NCBI RefSeq assembly: GCF_036108815.1
Contig: NZ_CP107985.1
Coordinates: forward strand, 4,278,001 to 4,342,000
Length of the DNA stretch: 64,000 bases
DNA from: Streptomyces sp. NBC_00353
Lineage (GTDB): Bacteria; Actinomycetota; Actinomycetes; Streptomycetales; Streptomycetaceae
Direction of reading: 5' to 3'
Shown here: positions 45,760 to 53,876 of the stretch, piece after piece
Layout of the letters: each line of letters starts with the position of its first letter
Numbering within the stretch: position 1 is the first letter of the stretch
The notes under the pieces: model-generated
The model's database searches: none
What the model was told of the DNA's origin: nothing
Seen by the model: the letters and a program-made list of their open reading frames with translations, nothing else
Translations under genes and position numbers: made by a program

Positions 45760-46521
45760 TCAGCCGCCGAAGCGGCGGCCTCGGGCCGCGTAGTCGCGCA
45801 GCGCGCGAAGGAAGTCGACCTTGCGGAACGCCGGCCAGAAGACTTCGCAGAAGTAGTACTCGGAGTGCGCGCTCTGCCAGAGCATGAAGCCGGACAGCCG
45901 CTGCTCACCGCTCGTACGGATCACCAGGTCCGGATCCGGCTGCCCCCGCGTGTACAGGTGCTCGGAGATCAGGTCCGTGGAGACGATCTCCGCGAGGTCC
46001 TCGAAGGACGTCCCCTTGGACGAGTGGTCGAGCAGCAGAGACCGCACCGCGTCCGCGATCTCCTGCCGCCCGCCGTAGCCGACGGCGACGTTGACCAGTA
46101 TTCCGTCGACGCCGACCGTGGCCTGCTCGGCCTCCTTGAGGACGGTCTGGGTGTGCGCGGGCAGCAGGTCCAGCGTGCCGACGTGGTGGACGCGCCACCG
46201 GCCGTCCGCCGCCAGGTCGCGCACGGTGTTCTCGATGATGCCGAGGAGCGGGGTCAGCTCGGACGCGGGCCGGTCGAAGTTGTCCGTGGAGAGCAGCCAC
46301 AGGGTGACGACCTCGACATCGGTCTCACTGCACCAGCCGAGCAGCTCCTGGATCTTGTCCGCACCGGCCTGGTGCCCCTGCGCGGCCGTGCCGCCGGACG
46401 CCTTCGCCCAGCGCCGGTTGCCGTCGAGGATGACACCGATGTGCTTGGGCACCTGGGTGTGATCGAGGCGGGCCTCCACCCGGCGCGCGTAGAGCCTGTA
46501 CACCAGGTCGCGCAAGTTCAC
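45760..46521 (-). CDS. cis-Prenyltransferase (short-chain isoprenyl diphosphate synthase)
   Basis: 253 aa. The catalytic aspartate is in HIGVILDGNRRWAKASGG. The C-terminal RTSGEQRLSGFMLWQSAHSE and the WPAFRKVDFLRALRDYAAR block are conserved. The N-terminus (NLRDLVYRLYARRVEARL) resembles mycobacterial Rv1086-type (2Z,6E)-farnesyl diphosphate synthase more than undecaprenyl diphosphate synthase, so a short-chain product is favoured; this is by recall. It feeds isoprenoid carrier synthesis. GTG 46521 is chosen for the GAGGTG site 6 nt upstream. Confidence 0.88.
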   Translation of the reverse strand: MNLRDLVYRLYARRVEARLDHTQVPKHIGVILDGNRRWAKASGGTAAQGHQAGADKIQELLGWCSETDVEVVTLWLLSTDNFDRPASELTPLLGIIENTVRDLAADGRWRVHHVGTLDLLPAHTQTVLKEAEQATVGVDGILVNVAVGYGGRQEIADAVRSLLLDHSSKGTSFEDLAEIVSTDLISEHLYTRGQPDPDLVIRTSGEQRLSGFMLWQSAHSEYYFCEVFWPAFRKVDFLRALRDYAARGRRFGG

Positions 46522-46722
46522 TGAGTTCACCTCTCGGTTCTGTGCGGGCCCGCCCGCCCCACTGCCCGGGGTCCGGGGTCGTCCCCCCTGGGGATCGCCG
46601 CACAAGTCCGCAGAGTCCATCGCTCCGCCGTGCCGTGGCAGTCCCCGACGTCGCCACATTACTGCGCAGGCGCCGCACCGGCCCAACCTGGTCTGTCACA
46701 AGTACGTGATAAGGAGGGAAAC

Positions 46723-47763
46723 GTGACTGATTCTTCTTCCTCCTACCGGGCTGCCGGTTCGCGCTACGACTCCATGGAGTACCGCCGGACCGGCCGCAGC
46801 GGACTCAAGCTCCCTGCCGTCTCGCTCGGCCTGTGGCACAACTTCGGCGACGACCGCACACTGGACTCCCAGCGGGCGATCCTGCGCCGCGCCTTCGACC
46901 TCGGCGTGACCCACTTCGACCTGGCCAACAACTACGGCCCGCCGCCCGGCTCCGCCGAGCTCAATTTCGGAAAGCTCTTCCACCAGGACTTCGCCCCGTA
47001 CCGGGACGAACTCATCATTTCGACCAAGGCCGGGTATGACATGCACCCCGGCCCGTACGGCGAGTGGGGCTCCCGCAAGTATCTGCTGTCGTCGCTGGAC
47101 GCCTCGCTGAAGCGGATGGGGCTGGATTACGTCGACATCTTCTACTCGCACCGCTTCGACCCGGACACCCCGCTCGAGGAGACGATGGGTGCGCTGGCCT
47201 CCGCGGTGCAGCAGGGCAAGGCGCTGTACGTGGGTGTGTCCTCGTACAACTCGGAGCAGACCGCCGAGGCCGCCCGGCTGCTCAAGGAGATGGGTGTGCC
47301 CGCCCTGATCCACCAGCCGTCCTACTCGATGATCAACCGCTGGACGGAGGACGACGGGCTGCTGGACACGCTGGAGGCGGCCGGCATGGGCTGTATCTCC
47401 TTCGTGCCGCTCGCCCAGGGCCTGCTCACCAACAAGTACCTCCATGGCATCCCGGAGGGTTCGCGCGCGACCCAGGGCAAGTCCCTCAGCCCGGAGCTGC
47501 TCTCGGACGAGGTGGTCCGCCGGCTGAACGGGCTGAACGACATCGCTCAGCGGCGCGGCCAGTCCCTCGCCCAGCTGGCACTCAACTGGGTGCTGCGGGA
47601 CAGCCGTATGACGTCCGCCCTGATCGGCGCCTCGAGTGTGCAGCAGCTCGAGGAGAACGTCGCGGCGCTCGCCGGACCGGCGCTGTCCGCCGAGGAGTTG
47701 AAGGAGATCGACACCTTCGCCGTGGACACCGAGGGCACCAACATCTGGGCCGGACGGGGCTGA
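46723..47763 (+). CDS. Aldo/keto reductase, YghZ/MgrA type
   Basis: 346 aa. The catalytic tetrad of the AKR barrel is visible: the Asp/Tyr in FDLANNYGPPPGSAE, the Lys in ISTKAGYDM and the His in IFYSHRFDPDTP. The C-terminal NADP site is LIGASSVQQLEENVAAL. The GSAELNFGK and RKYLLSSLDASLKRM patterns place it with L-glyceraldehyde-3-phosphate reductases (YghZ). GTG 46723 follows AAGGAGGG. The role is likely detoxification of small aldehydes. Confidence 0.92.
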   Translation: MTDSSSSYRAAGSRYDSMEYRRTGRSGLKLPAVSLGLWHNFGDDRTLDSQRAILRRAFDLGVTHFDLANNYGPPPGSAELNFGKLFHQDFAPYRDELIISTKAGYDMHPGPYGEWGSRKYLLSSLDASLKRMGLDYVDIFYSHRFDPDTPLEETMGALASAVQQGKALYVGVSSYNSEQTAEAARLLKEMGVPALIHQPSYSMINRWTEDDGLLDTLEAAGMGCISFVPLAQGLLTNKYLHGIPEGSRATQGKSLSPELLSDEVVRRLNGLNDIAQRRGQSLAQLALNWVLRDSRMTSALIGASSVQQLEENVAALAGPALSAEELKEIDTFAVDTEGTNIWAGRG

Positions 47764-47812
47764 TCGGTCCGGTTTTCACGGGTCCCGCCCGGGACCCGCA
47801 CCACCGGCCCAC

Positions 47813-47856
47813 AAAAAATCGGGCCGGTCCGTGGGGGGGGATACGGACCGGCCCGA
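47813..47856 (-). terminator. Intrinsic terminator for minus-strand transcription
   Basis: TCGGGCCGGTCCGT (47819-47832) pairs with ACGGACCGGCCCGA (47843-47856) around a G-rich loop. On the minus strand the stem is followed by TTTTTT (complement of 47818-47813), a true U-tract that is rare in this window. It implies a transcribed minus-strand gene to the right, the disrupted lipoprotein frame. Confidence 0.82.
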
Positions 47857-47914
47857 GGGGGGGTTTCCACCATAACCCTTCGTAAGTGATGCTGCGTGCC
47901 ACACCGCTCCATAA

Positions 47915-48346
47915 TTACTCTCCGAATTCGCAGGACTCCGGTCCGAGCACGGATTCCGGGGCCCGGGAGCGGGTGTGAAGAGGGCGGACGGTCGGCGGCG
48001 CCGCCTTGACGCCGGACCGGTGCCTCCCGGGTCCGGGCCCCGCAGTGGGCTCGGTGGCCGCCGACCGGTCACCTTGCGGACCTCGGCCCCGGTGGTGTGC
48101 CGGTCCTGGGCCATCGGAGTGAGCGCCGCCTCGATCCGCTCGACCTGGGCATCGGCCTTCACCCGGTCGGCGGCGGGTCGCTCCGGCGGAGAGCGTGGGC
48201 CTCGTCGTGAGCGCCGGTGCGGTCGCTGCCGCGGCGCCGGCCTGTGCCCGCTCCTTCCCGCAGCCCGCGAGGGCCGGGGCCAGGACGGGCACCGTCGCGC
48301 CGGCGAGGACCGCAGCCGTGCGTCTCGCGGAGGTCATGGACCACAT
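47915..48346 (-). pseudogene. Frame-disrupted lipoprotein gene
   Basis: From 48346 or 48337 a lipoprotein signal is readable (TSARRTAAVLAGATVPVLA, lipobox LAGC). After about 40 further residues the coding pattern appears to move to another frame (ADRVKADAQVERIEAALTPM, then AQDRHTTGAEVRKVTG, about 48206-48090; nearly all third positions G or C). It then returns to the first frame, which ends at a TAA at 47915. Two compensating indels, or sequence errors, would explain this. An intrinsic terminator lies downstream. I do not recognise the family, and both shifts are by eye. Confidence 0.45.
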
Positions 48347-48388
48347 AGGGGACACGCCCTGACCTGATGGGTCGCTAGTTTCCACCTC

Positions 48389-49543
48389 ATGACGACACGA
48401 ACCGCGACCGTGACCTGGGCCCAGGCGAACGCGCGCCGGATCGAACGCCAGGGCCTCGCCGCCCCGATGACCTCCTCCCCCGACCGTGCCGTGGCGGCGA
48501 TGCTCGCCGCGCATGCACAGGTGTCGTCCGCCGCCGAGCTGTCCGTGGGGCTGCGGCTGGCGGGCGCCACGCGTACCGACGTGCGCAAGGCGCTGTGGAA
48601 CGACCGCACCCTGGTCAGGACGTATGGGCCGCACGGAACCGTACATCTGCTGACGGCCGCCGAACTGCCCTTGTGGACCGGTGCGTTGTCCGCGATCCCG
48701 GCCGGTACCGGCCCGTTCCGCAAGGACGTCCGGCTGAGCGCGGATCAGACGGAGGAGGTTCTCGCGGCGGTCGGCGACGCGCTGACGGGGGCCGAGCTGA
48801 CGATCGACGAACTCTCCGACGCGGTGGTCGCCCGCACCGGGCCATGGGCCGGGGACCGGGTGATGCCCGCGTTCCAGGACATGTGGCCGCGCTGGCGGCA
48901 GGTGATGCATCTCGCGGGCCACCGCGGTGTGCTGTGCTTCGCCCCCGACCGCGGCCGCAAGGTCACGTACACCAACCCGGGCGCCACCCCGCTCGACGGC
49001 CCGGAGGCGCTGGCCGGGCTCGTACACCGCTATCTGTACGCGTATGGGCCCGCCACACCGCAGCACTTCGCGAAATGGCTTGCCGCGCCGAACAGTTGGG
49101 CGGTTTCGGTCTTCGCGGAGCAGGCCGGGGCCGGGGCGATCGAAGAGGTGGCGTACGACGGTGACGGGCCGGCCTGGCTGGTGACGGGCGACACCGACTT
49201 CCCCGCCGGACCGGCGCGCGGGGTTCGGCTGCTCCCCTACTTCGATGCGTTCGCCATCGCGTCGCAGCCGCGCGAGCGGCTCTTCCCGGGCGCTGCGTAC
49301 ACCCGCGCGCTGGCGGGTGGCCAGGCGGGGAACCACCCGGTGCTGCTGATCGACGGCACGGTCGCCGGGGTCTGGCACCAGCGCCGCTCGGGCCGCCGGA
49401 TCGCGGTGACCGTGGAGCCGCTGTCCCCTCTCACGGCCGGGCAGCTGCGGGAGTTGGAGGAGCAGGTGGAGCGGGTGGGGGTGGTGCTGGAGGGGAAGCC
49501 GGAACTGACGGTCGGAAAGGTGTCGGTGGGGCCGCACGCCTAG
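48389..49543 (+). CDS. AlkZ-like winged-helix protein (HTH_42), possible DNA glycosylase
   Basis: 384 aa, full length for the family. Tandem winged-helix architecture is indicated by VRKALWNDRTLVRTYGPHGTV, LYAYGPATPQHFAKWL and LLPYFDAFAIA. The position of the catalytic QxQ (AlkZ) or QxD (AlkX/YcaQ) motif appears to be occupied by H42-A-Q44 (LAAHAQVSS), the HxQ variant known among actinobacterial AlkZ-like proteins. AlkZ and AlkX excise bulky or cross-linked alkyl bases; the activity of the HxQ group is not settled to my knowledge. No genotoxin genes lie beside it. Confidence 0.82.
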   Translation: MTTRTATVTWAQANARRIERQGLAAPMTSSPDRAVAAMLAAHAQVSSAAELSVGLRLAGATRTDVRKALWNDRTLVRTYGPHGTVHLLTAAELPLWTGALSAIPAGTGPFRKDVRLSADQTEEVLAAVGDALTGAELTIDELSDAVVARTGPWAGDRVMPAFQDMWPRWRQVMHLAGHRGVLCFAPDRGRKVTYTNPGATPLDGPEALAGLVHRYLYAYGPATPQHFAKWLAAPNSWAVSVFAEQAGAGAIEEVAYDGDGPAWLVTGDTDFPAGPARGVRLLPYFDAFAIASQPRERLFPGAAYTRALAGGQAGNHPVLLIDGTVAGVWHQRRSGRRIAVTVEPLSPLTAGQLRELEEQVERVGVVLEGKPELTVGKVSVGPHA

Positions 49544-49573
49544 CGCCTGCCCGGTAGCCGGTCGCTTGTGTTC

Positions 49574-50032
49574 TCAGGTGGTCGCTTCCGCGCCGCGGTG
49601 GCCTCGGGTGTAGCGGATCGCGACCGTGTCCCCGCCGATGACGACGAAGCGTCCGCCCTCGCACCGGATGACGGCCTGGTGCACCTCGCCGCGCTCGTCC
49701 CGGAGCTCCTCCGTGCGGGTGACCGTCCAGCCGCCGTCGGGCGGTTCCGGCAGGTGCGGCAGGGCGGCGAACTCCCACTGGCCGGCGGGTACGCACCAGT
49801 CGGGCAGCCGCGGCCAGGTGCCGGGGCCGATATGCAGGGTCCAGTCGGAGGCGCAGGTCAGGAGCAACGACTGGCTGTCGGAGAACAGGAACTCGACGGC
49901 CTCCGGTTCCCCCATCCGTCCCTCCGGCCGGTAGAAGAGGCCGAGGACACCGACGACCCGTGCCCCTCTGAGCCATTCGGCGTTGCCCTGCCGCGTGCTG
50001 CGGGAGGCCTCCTCGCCGTTCTCCACCCTCAT
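49574..50032 (-). CDS. Hypothetical protein, 152 aa
   Basis: I do not recognise the family. The product is soluble and beta-rich by composition, with GVLGLFYRPEGR, EAVEFLFSDSQSLLLTC and FVVIGGDTVAIRY, and no signal peptide or membrane span. The EFLFSDSQSL type of phrase occurs in small Streptomyces proteins of unknown function. ATG 50032 or GTG nearby could be the start. It lies tail-to-tail with the AlkZ-like gene and about 100 bp after the methyltransferase gene on the same strand. Confidence 0.6.
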   Translation of the reverse strand: MRVENGEEASRSTRQGNAEWLRGARVVGVLGLFYRPEGRMGEPEAVEFLFSDSQSLLLTCASDWTLHIGPGTWPRLPDWCVPAGQWEFAALPHLPEPPDGGWTVTRTEELRDERGEVHQAVIRCEGGRFVVIGGDTVAIRYTRGHRGAEATT

Positions 50033-50129
50033 GGCCTGCTCCTTCCCCGTGCGCTCACCGCCCAGGGTCGCATCATTTTGGGCGTACGCCGGTGAAGGGA
50101 GAGTGATGGCACAGCGAGCGTCGCCACGT

Positions 50130-50918
50130 TTACGGCCGCTGCGGCTTGCGGGCCTCGATCAGGAAGCGGGTGGTGTGCGCGACGAACGGCCCCTCGGTCT
50201 CGATGAGGTGGTGCAGGGCGGCCAGTTGCGGCCGGTACTGCTCGACCGTGAAGCCGGGCACCATCCAGATCACCTTCCGCAGGAAGTAGACGACGGCGCC
50301 GATGTCGAAGAACTCGGTACGCAGCGTCTCCAGCCGTAGGTCGACGACTTCGAGCCCGGCCGCCTCCGCGTCGGCGCGGGCCCGCTGCGGGTCGCGGGCA
50401 CCGCGGGCCTCGGGGAGCTGCGGGCCGAGGAAGTACTCGACGAGTTCGAAGACGCTGGCCGGACCGACCTGCTGCGAGAAGTACGTACCACCGGGCTTCA
50501 GCACGCGCGCGATCTCCGCCCACCACGTGGTCACCGGATGCCGGCTGACCACCAGGTCGAAGGCCGCGTCCCCGAACGGCAGCGGCGGCTCGTCGGCGTC
50601 GGCGACCACGACCGCTCCGAGCGGGTGCAGAAGGGCGGTGGCGCGGGCGATGTTCGGCGGCCAGGACTCGGTGGCCACGGTCAACGGCGGCAGCTTCGAG
50701 GCGGAGGCGAGGACCTCGCCGCCGCCGGTCTGGATGTCCAGGGCCGCCCGCGCCCGGCCCAGCCGCTCGGCCATGGCGTGCGCATACCCCCAGGAGGGGC
50801 GTTGTTCGGTGGCCCGGCCGTCGAGCCAGGAGAAGTCCCAGCCGTCGACGGAGACGGCGGCGGCCTCGGCGACGAGCGCTTCGAAGCGTGTGCGTTCCTC
50901 TTCGGATGTTCCGGGCAT
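50130..50918 (-). CDS. Class I SAM-dependent methyltransferase
   Basis: 262 aa. Motif I is ALDIQTGGGEVL, the acidic motif II is VVVADADEPPLPF, and post-motif sequences are FDLVVSRHP and VLKPGGTYFSQQ. The order is that of the Rossmann-fold methyltransferase_11/25 group. The substrate is unknown. It is a single gene between a hypothetical protein and the prepilin peptidase, with no biosynthetic context to narrow the role. Confidence 0.85.
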   Translation of the reverse strand: MPGTSEEERTRFEALVAEAAAVSVDGWDFSWLDGRATEQRPSWGYAHAMAERLGRARAALDIQTGGGEVLASASKLPPLTVATESWPPNIARATALLHPLGAVVVADADEPPLPFGDAAFDLVVSRHPVTTWWAEIARVLKPGGTYFSQQVGPASVFELVEYFLGPQLPEARGARDPQRARADAEAAGLEVVDLRLETLRTEFFDIGAVVYFLRKVIWMVPGFTVEQYRPQLAALHHLIETEGPFVAHTTRFLIEARKPQRP

Positions 50919-50977
50919 GCGGGGATGGTGTCACCGCACATTCGTGGGCGCGACCGAATTCCGAGTGCCCCGGCGGG

Positions 50978-51874
50978 TCAGGCCGCGAGGCCGCCGAACA
51001 GTATCCCGAGCAGCGCGCCCGCGATCATGAACGGCCCGAACGGGATGCCCGTCCTGCGCCCGGCCCGCCGCAGGATGACCAGCCCGAACCCGTACACGGC
51101 ACCGAGCACGAACCCGGCGAAGCCGCCCGCGAAGACGACCGCCCACCCGTACCAGCCGAGAGCCACCCCCAGTGACAGGGCGAGCTTGACGTCGCCGAAG
51201 CCCATCCCGTTCGGGTTGATCAGGAAGAGCAGGAAGTAGAAGCCACCGAGGGCGAGGCCGCCGAGCAGGGCGGACAGCCACGAACCGGCGTGCTCCGGAA
51301 GCAGCGCCGCACCACCCAGCAGTACGACGGCCGCACCGGCGAGCGGCAGCGTCAGCCGGTCGGGCAGCCGGTGGACGCGGCGGTCGATGGTGGCGAGGAG
51401 TACGGCGACAGGGGCGAGCAGCAGCCAGACGGCAAGCTCGGGCCGGAGCCCGGTGGCCGCGGCGAGGGCGGCGCAGCCGAGGGTGCTGGCGACAGGGGCA
51501 AGGACGGCGGGGGCGTAACGCGCGACCGGTTCGGTGCGGAGGTCCCCTTCCCGACCGTCGCCTTCCTTCGTGCTCGCGTCCGCCGACTCGGCGACCTCGG
51601 CAGGCTCGGCGGCCCCGTCCCGCTCGTCGGGTGGGGCCGGCACCGCGGCCGTCTTCGGCTGCGCAGTCGTACGCACCGCGGCACCCGCGGCACACGCCGC
51701 ACACCGTGTGGAGCCGAGCCAGCCGCGGGCCACCCCACTGAAGGGGTGGCCGGCGGGGCAGGTGTCCCGCCATGCGTCCTCCGGTTCGACGGAGAACCGG
51801 TACGCGGCGCGCGGGACCAGCAGTCCGGTCGCGGCGCCCCAGAGCGCGGCGACGCCTGTCAGCATGACGTACAC
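50978..51874 (-). CDS. A24 prepilin peptidase, TadV/CpaA-like
   Basis: 298 aa. About seven membrane spans follow a cytosolic segment with a CxxC (STRCAAC) and an acidic linker. The two catalytic aspartates of the GxGD aspartyl proteases are visible: ATIDRRVHRLPDRLT and NGMGFGDVKLALS. It cleaves prepilins on the cytoplasmic side of the membrane after a glycine. Two genes nearby encode proteins with Flp-type cleavage motifs (54.3-55.8 kb and 56.1-58.1 kb), so substrates are local. GTG 51874 is chosen because it lies 7 nt after a -10 box and no ribosome site is present. Confidence 0.88.
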   Translation of the reverse strand: MYVMLTGVAALWGAATGLLVPRAAYRFSVEPEDAWRDTCPAGHPFSGVARGWLGSTRCAACAAGAAVRTTAQPKTAAVPAPPDERDGAAEPAEVAESADASTKEGDGREGDLRTEPVARYAPAVLAPVASTLGCAALAAATGLRPELAVWLLLAPVAVLLATIDRRVHRLPDRLTLPLAGAAVVLLGGAALLPEHAGSWLSALLGGLALGGFYFLLFLINPNGMGFGDVKLALSLGVALGWYGWAVVFAGGFAGFVLGAVYGFGLVILRRAGRRTGIPFGPFMIAGALLGILFGGLAA

Positions 51875-51881
51875 GGAACCG

Positions 51882-51926
51882 ACCCTAGGCGGCCGACGCA
51901 CATGCGGTCATGGGCCCTGGGGCCCA
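51882..51926 (-). promoter_or_regulatory. Shared palindrome promoter, copy 1 (prepilin peptidase)
   Basis: TGGGCCC-TG-GGGCCCA at 51911-51926 is followed on the minus strand by TAGGGT (51887-51882), 34 bp centre to centre. The GTG of the prepilin peptidase is 7 nt beyond the -10 box, so the mRNA is predicted to be leaderless. A third GGGCCCA (51941-51947) is nearer the divergent DUF192 gene, whose TACCGT (51966-51971) also lies 7 nt before its ATG. Confidence 0.68.
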
Positions 51927-51978
51927 CTGCTCGTCATTTCGGGCCCAGTGGTTGTCACCGGGCGCTACCGTCGTCGCC

Positions 51979-52350
51979 ATGGGTCAATGGCGCAATGGCA
52001 ACGGGACGTTGACGGTCGGGGACCGGGAGGGGGGACCGGGGCTGGAGATACCGCTGCGGATCGCCGCCTCGTACCGGGCCCGGTCGAAGGGGCTTCTCGG
52101 GCAGGACGGGATCGACGGGGCGCTGATGATCACCCCGTGCGGGAGTGTGCACACGTTCGGGATGCGGTTCACGATCGATGTGGCGTACCTGGACCGGAAG
52201 TTCAACGTGGTGGCGGTCCACACGATGAAGCCGGGGCGGCTCGGGATGGTGCGGCTGCAATCCCGTCATGTGCTCGAGTCGGAGGCCGGGACGATGGAGA
52301 AGTGGGGACTGCGGCCGGGCGTGCAGGTGCAGATCGACCAGGCCGGCTGA
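51979..52350 (+). CDS. DUF192 family protein
   Basis: 123 aa. The DUF192 core is plain: RSKGLLGQDGIDGALMITPC, VHTFGMRFTIDVAYLD and VVAVHTMKPGRLG. No signal peptide is seen. The family is often found next to tad pilus genes in actinobacteria. Function unknown. It is divergent from the prepilin peptidase, and the ATG at 51979 is 7 nt after a TACCGT box, so it may also be leaderless. Confidence 0.86.
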   Translation: MGQWRNGNGTLTVGDREGGPGLEIPLRIAASYRARSKGLLGQDGIDGALMITPCGSVHTFGMRFTIDVAYLDRKFNVVAVHTMKPGRLGMVRLQSRHVLESEAGTMEKWGLRPGVQVQIDQAG

Positions 52351-52358
52351 GGGGCGGG

Positions 52359-53138
52359 TCACGGGAGCTTGGCCAGCTGCGCAGTGACCACTTCCGCCGG
52401 GATTTCCGGAGGCGTCGCGTCGACGAAGTCGGCGACGTAGAACGTGACGACCGTCGAACCCCTCCGTACGAGCCGGAAGACCAGCGGCACCTTGTCGCCC
52501 TCGATGTTCCCCGTCACCTGGTAGGCGATGCTCTCCTCGCCCACCCGCGGCGCATCCAGCAGATCGACCTTGCTGTACGTGGACGGCCCCTCGTCGCTCG
52601 AGGTCCTGAACCCGCCCGCGCAGGCCTGCACCGCGTCGCGGACGTCGCGCAGCACCTGCTGGGCCGCGCCCTTCGGGTGGGAGGTGAGAATCTCGGTGAC
52701 GACGGTCTGGTCGTCCCTTCCCTCCTCCGATTTGTCCACCACGGTACGGAAGACGGTAGCGGTCGCGGCGGGTTCGGGAGCGCCGTTGATCACGGCGGCC
52801 AGTGGCCGGCAGGCCTGGTCCTCGGCCTTTTCCGTGCCGGTGTCCTGACTGCCCCGCAGCGGGGTGACCTCGTAGCCGGCCACGTCGCCGGTGGCCAGGG
52901 CGGCCTCGGTCAGCTCCGCCTCGGTGAGCACCTTGCCGGTGCCGGCCGGCAGCGTGCTCGGGGAGGACGGCGGGGGCGGGGACGAAGTGTCGTTGCCGGA
53001 CGGCTTCGCGCTCGACGGACTGCTCGCCCTGCCGTTGTCCTTGCCGTGGGACGAGTCGCCGCCGGACGGGCCGCAGGACACGGCCGCGAGGCAGAGCGCC
53101 GCTGTCGTCGCCGCCATGACTGCTGTACGAGCCTTCAT
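52359..53138 (-). CDS. Secreted lipoprotein with sensor-like domain
   Basis: 259 aa. MKARTAVMAATTAALCLAAV leads to the lipobox AAVSC, so the protein is anchored outside. A Ser/Pro-rich linker (SSPPPPSSPSTLPAG) precedes a ~190-aa domain with three cysteines, DVAGYEVTPL near its start and VTFYVADFVDA near its end. The shape recalls the extracellular PknH-C-type sensor fold, but this is weak. ATG 53138 has a GGGGAACG site and a predicted 33-nt leader from the shared palindrome promoter. Confidence 0.78.
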   Translation of the reverse strand: MKARTAVMAATTAALCLAAVSCGPSGGDSSHGKDNGRASSPSSAKPSGNDTSSPPPPSSPSTLPAGTGKVLTEAELTEAALATGDVAGYEVTPLRGSQDTGTEKAEDQACRPLAAVINGAPEPAATATVFRTVVDKSEEGRDDQTVVTEILTSHPKGAAQQVLRDVRDAVQACAGGFRTSSDEGPSTYSKVDLLDAPRVGEESIAYQVTGNIEGDKVPLVFRLVRRGSTVVTFYVADFVDATPPEIPAEVVTAQLAKLP

Positions 53139-53177
53139 CGTTCCCCGTTTCCGACCATGGGCCCCGTCCCTGTCCGC

Positions 53178-53222
53178 ACGCTAACAACCGGGCGGCGGCG
53201 GGTGCGTGGGCCCACGGGCCCA
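53178..53222 (-). promoter_or_regulatory. Shared palindrome promoter, copy 2 (lipoprotein)
   Basis: TGGGCCC-AC-GGGCCCA at 53207-53222 and TAGCGT at 53183-53178 (minus strand), 34 bp centre to centre. The 19-mer GCGTGGGCCCACGGGCCCA that contains the palindrome is repeated exactly at 60033-60051. Confidence 0.72.
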
Positions 53223-53312
53223 ACCCGGAGCCGCGCTCAGGAAGCGGCCCTTCTTTCGGATCAGGCGGGATCAGGGCGCGTGCCCCGCGAGCCCGGCGTG
53301 GTCCGACAGCAC

Positions 53313-53711
53313 TCAGGTCCGGGTGCCCAGGCCGCGGCCGACGAGCGGGGACACCGTGCGGATCAGCTTCAGTTGCGTGGAGCGCAGGACCTTCACGGTC
53401 GTGTCGTCGGACCAGCCGGTCGTCGTGGACCACTCGTAGCCCGAGCCGACCACCTCGCTGGCGAACGCCAGCTCCGTGGCGAGCAGCGCCCGCGCCCAGT
53501 CCATCGGCTCCAGGGGTTCCTTCGCCGCCAGCGCCGAACGGATCCTGGCCCCCCTCCGGTTCAGGTCGGCCGCGTCGTCGAAGCCCATGGCCACCGCGAA
53601 CTCCTCCGTGCAGCGCGCCGGGCCGCTCCACTCGACCAGGCCCTGCTGCAGGAGCCGGGACTCCTCCTCGGTCAGCGCCAGCTGCTCCGCCGTCTGAAAG
53701 CGAGTCCTCAC
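53313..53711 (-). CDS. Immunity-like protein, paralogue of the toxin-linked gene
   Basis: 132 aa, soluble. It aligns along its length with the protein encoded at 53877-54266: LLQQGLVEWSGPA against LLRRALLEWGGPA, AVAMGF against AVGMGF, PLEPMDWARALLATE against PLAPVDWARTLLAVE, and a shared WxTTTG. It is not directly attached to a toxin gene and has its own promoter (copy 3), like orphan immunity genes in polymorphic toxin loci. GTG 53711 overlaps the stop of a possible 22-codon upstream frame (53776-53708). The family is otherwise unknown to me. Confidence 0.75.
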   Translation of the reverse strand: MRTRFQTAEQLALTEEESRLLQQGLVEWSGPARCTEEFAVAMGFDDAADLNRRGARIRSALAAKEPLEPMDWARALLATELAFASEVVGSGYEWSTTTGWSDDTTVKVLRSTQLKLIRTVSPLVGRGLGTRT

Positions 53712-53794
53712 CCGTCCACCCTTCCGGTCCCGCGCCCGCCCCGGTCGTTGTCCGTACGCGGAGACGGGCGGGCCATGAACACTTCCGGGGCACG

Positions 53795-53838
53795 ACGCTA
53801 GCGATCCGCCCCGGACCCGTCTTGGGCCCCAGGACTCA
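53795..53838 (-). promoter_or_regulatory. Shared palindrome promoter, copy 3 (orphan immunity-like gene)
   Basis: TGGGCCC-CA-GGACTCA at 53823-53838, one mismatch in the second half, with TAGCGT at 53800-53795 (minus strand), 33 bp centre to centre. It shares CCCGTCTTGGG with copy 4. The predicted start of transcription, about 53788, is 12 nt before the ATG of a 22-codon frame. Confidence 0.65.
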
Positions 53839-53876
53839 GGCGGGGACCCAAGCTCGGCGACGAGGCCGATCCGTCG

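Noticed and set aside
51941..51971. A seventh copy of the shared promoter driving the DUF192 gene
   Set aside because: There is a GGGCCCA half and a well-placed TACCGT, but no second half and the spacing is about 29 bp, so it does not fit the pattern.
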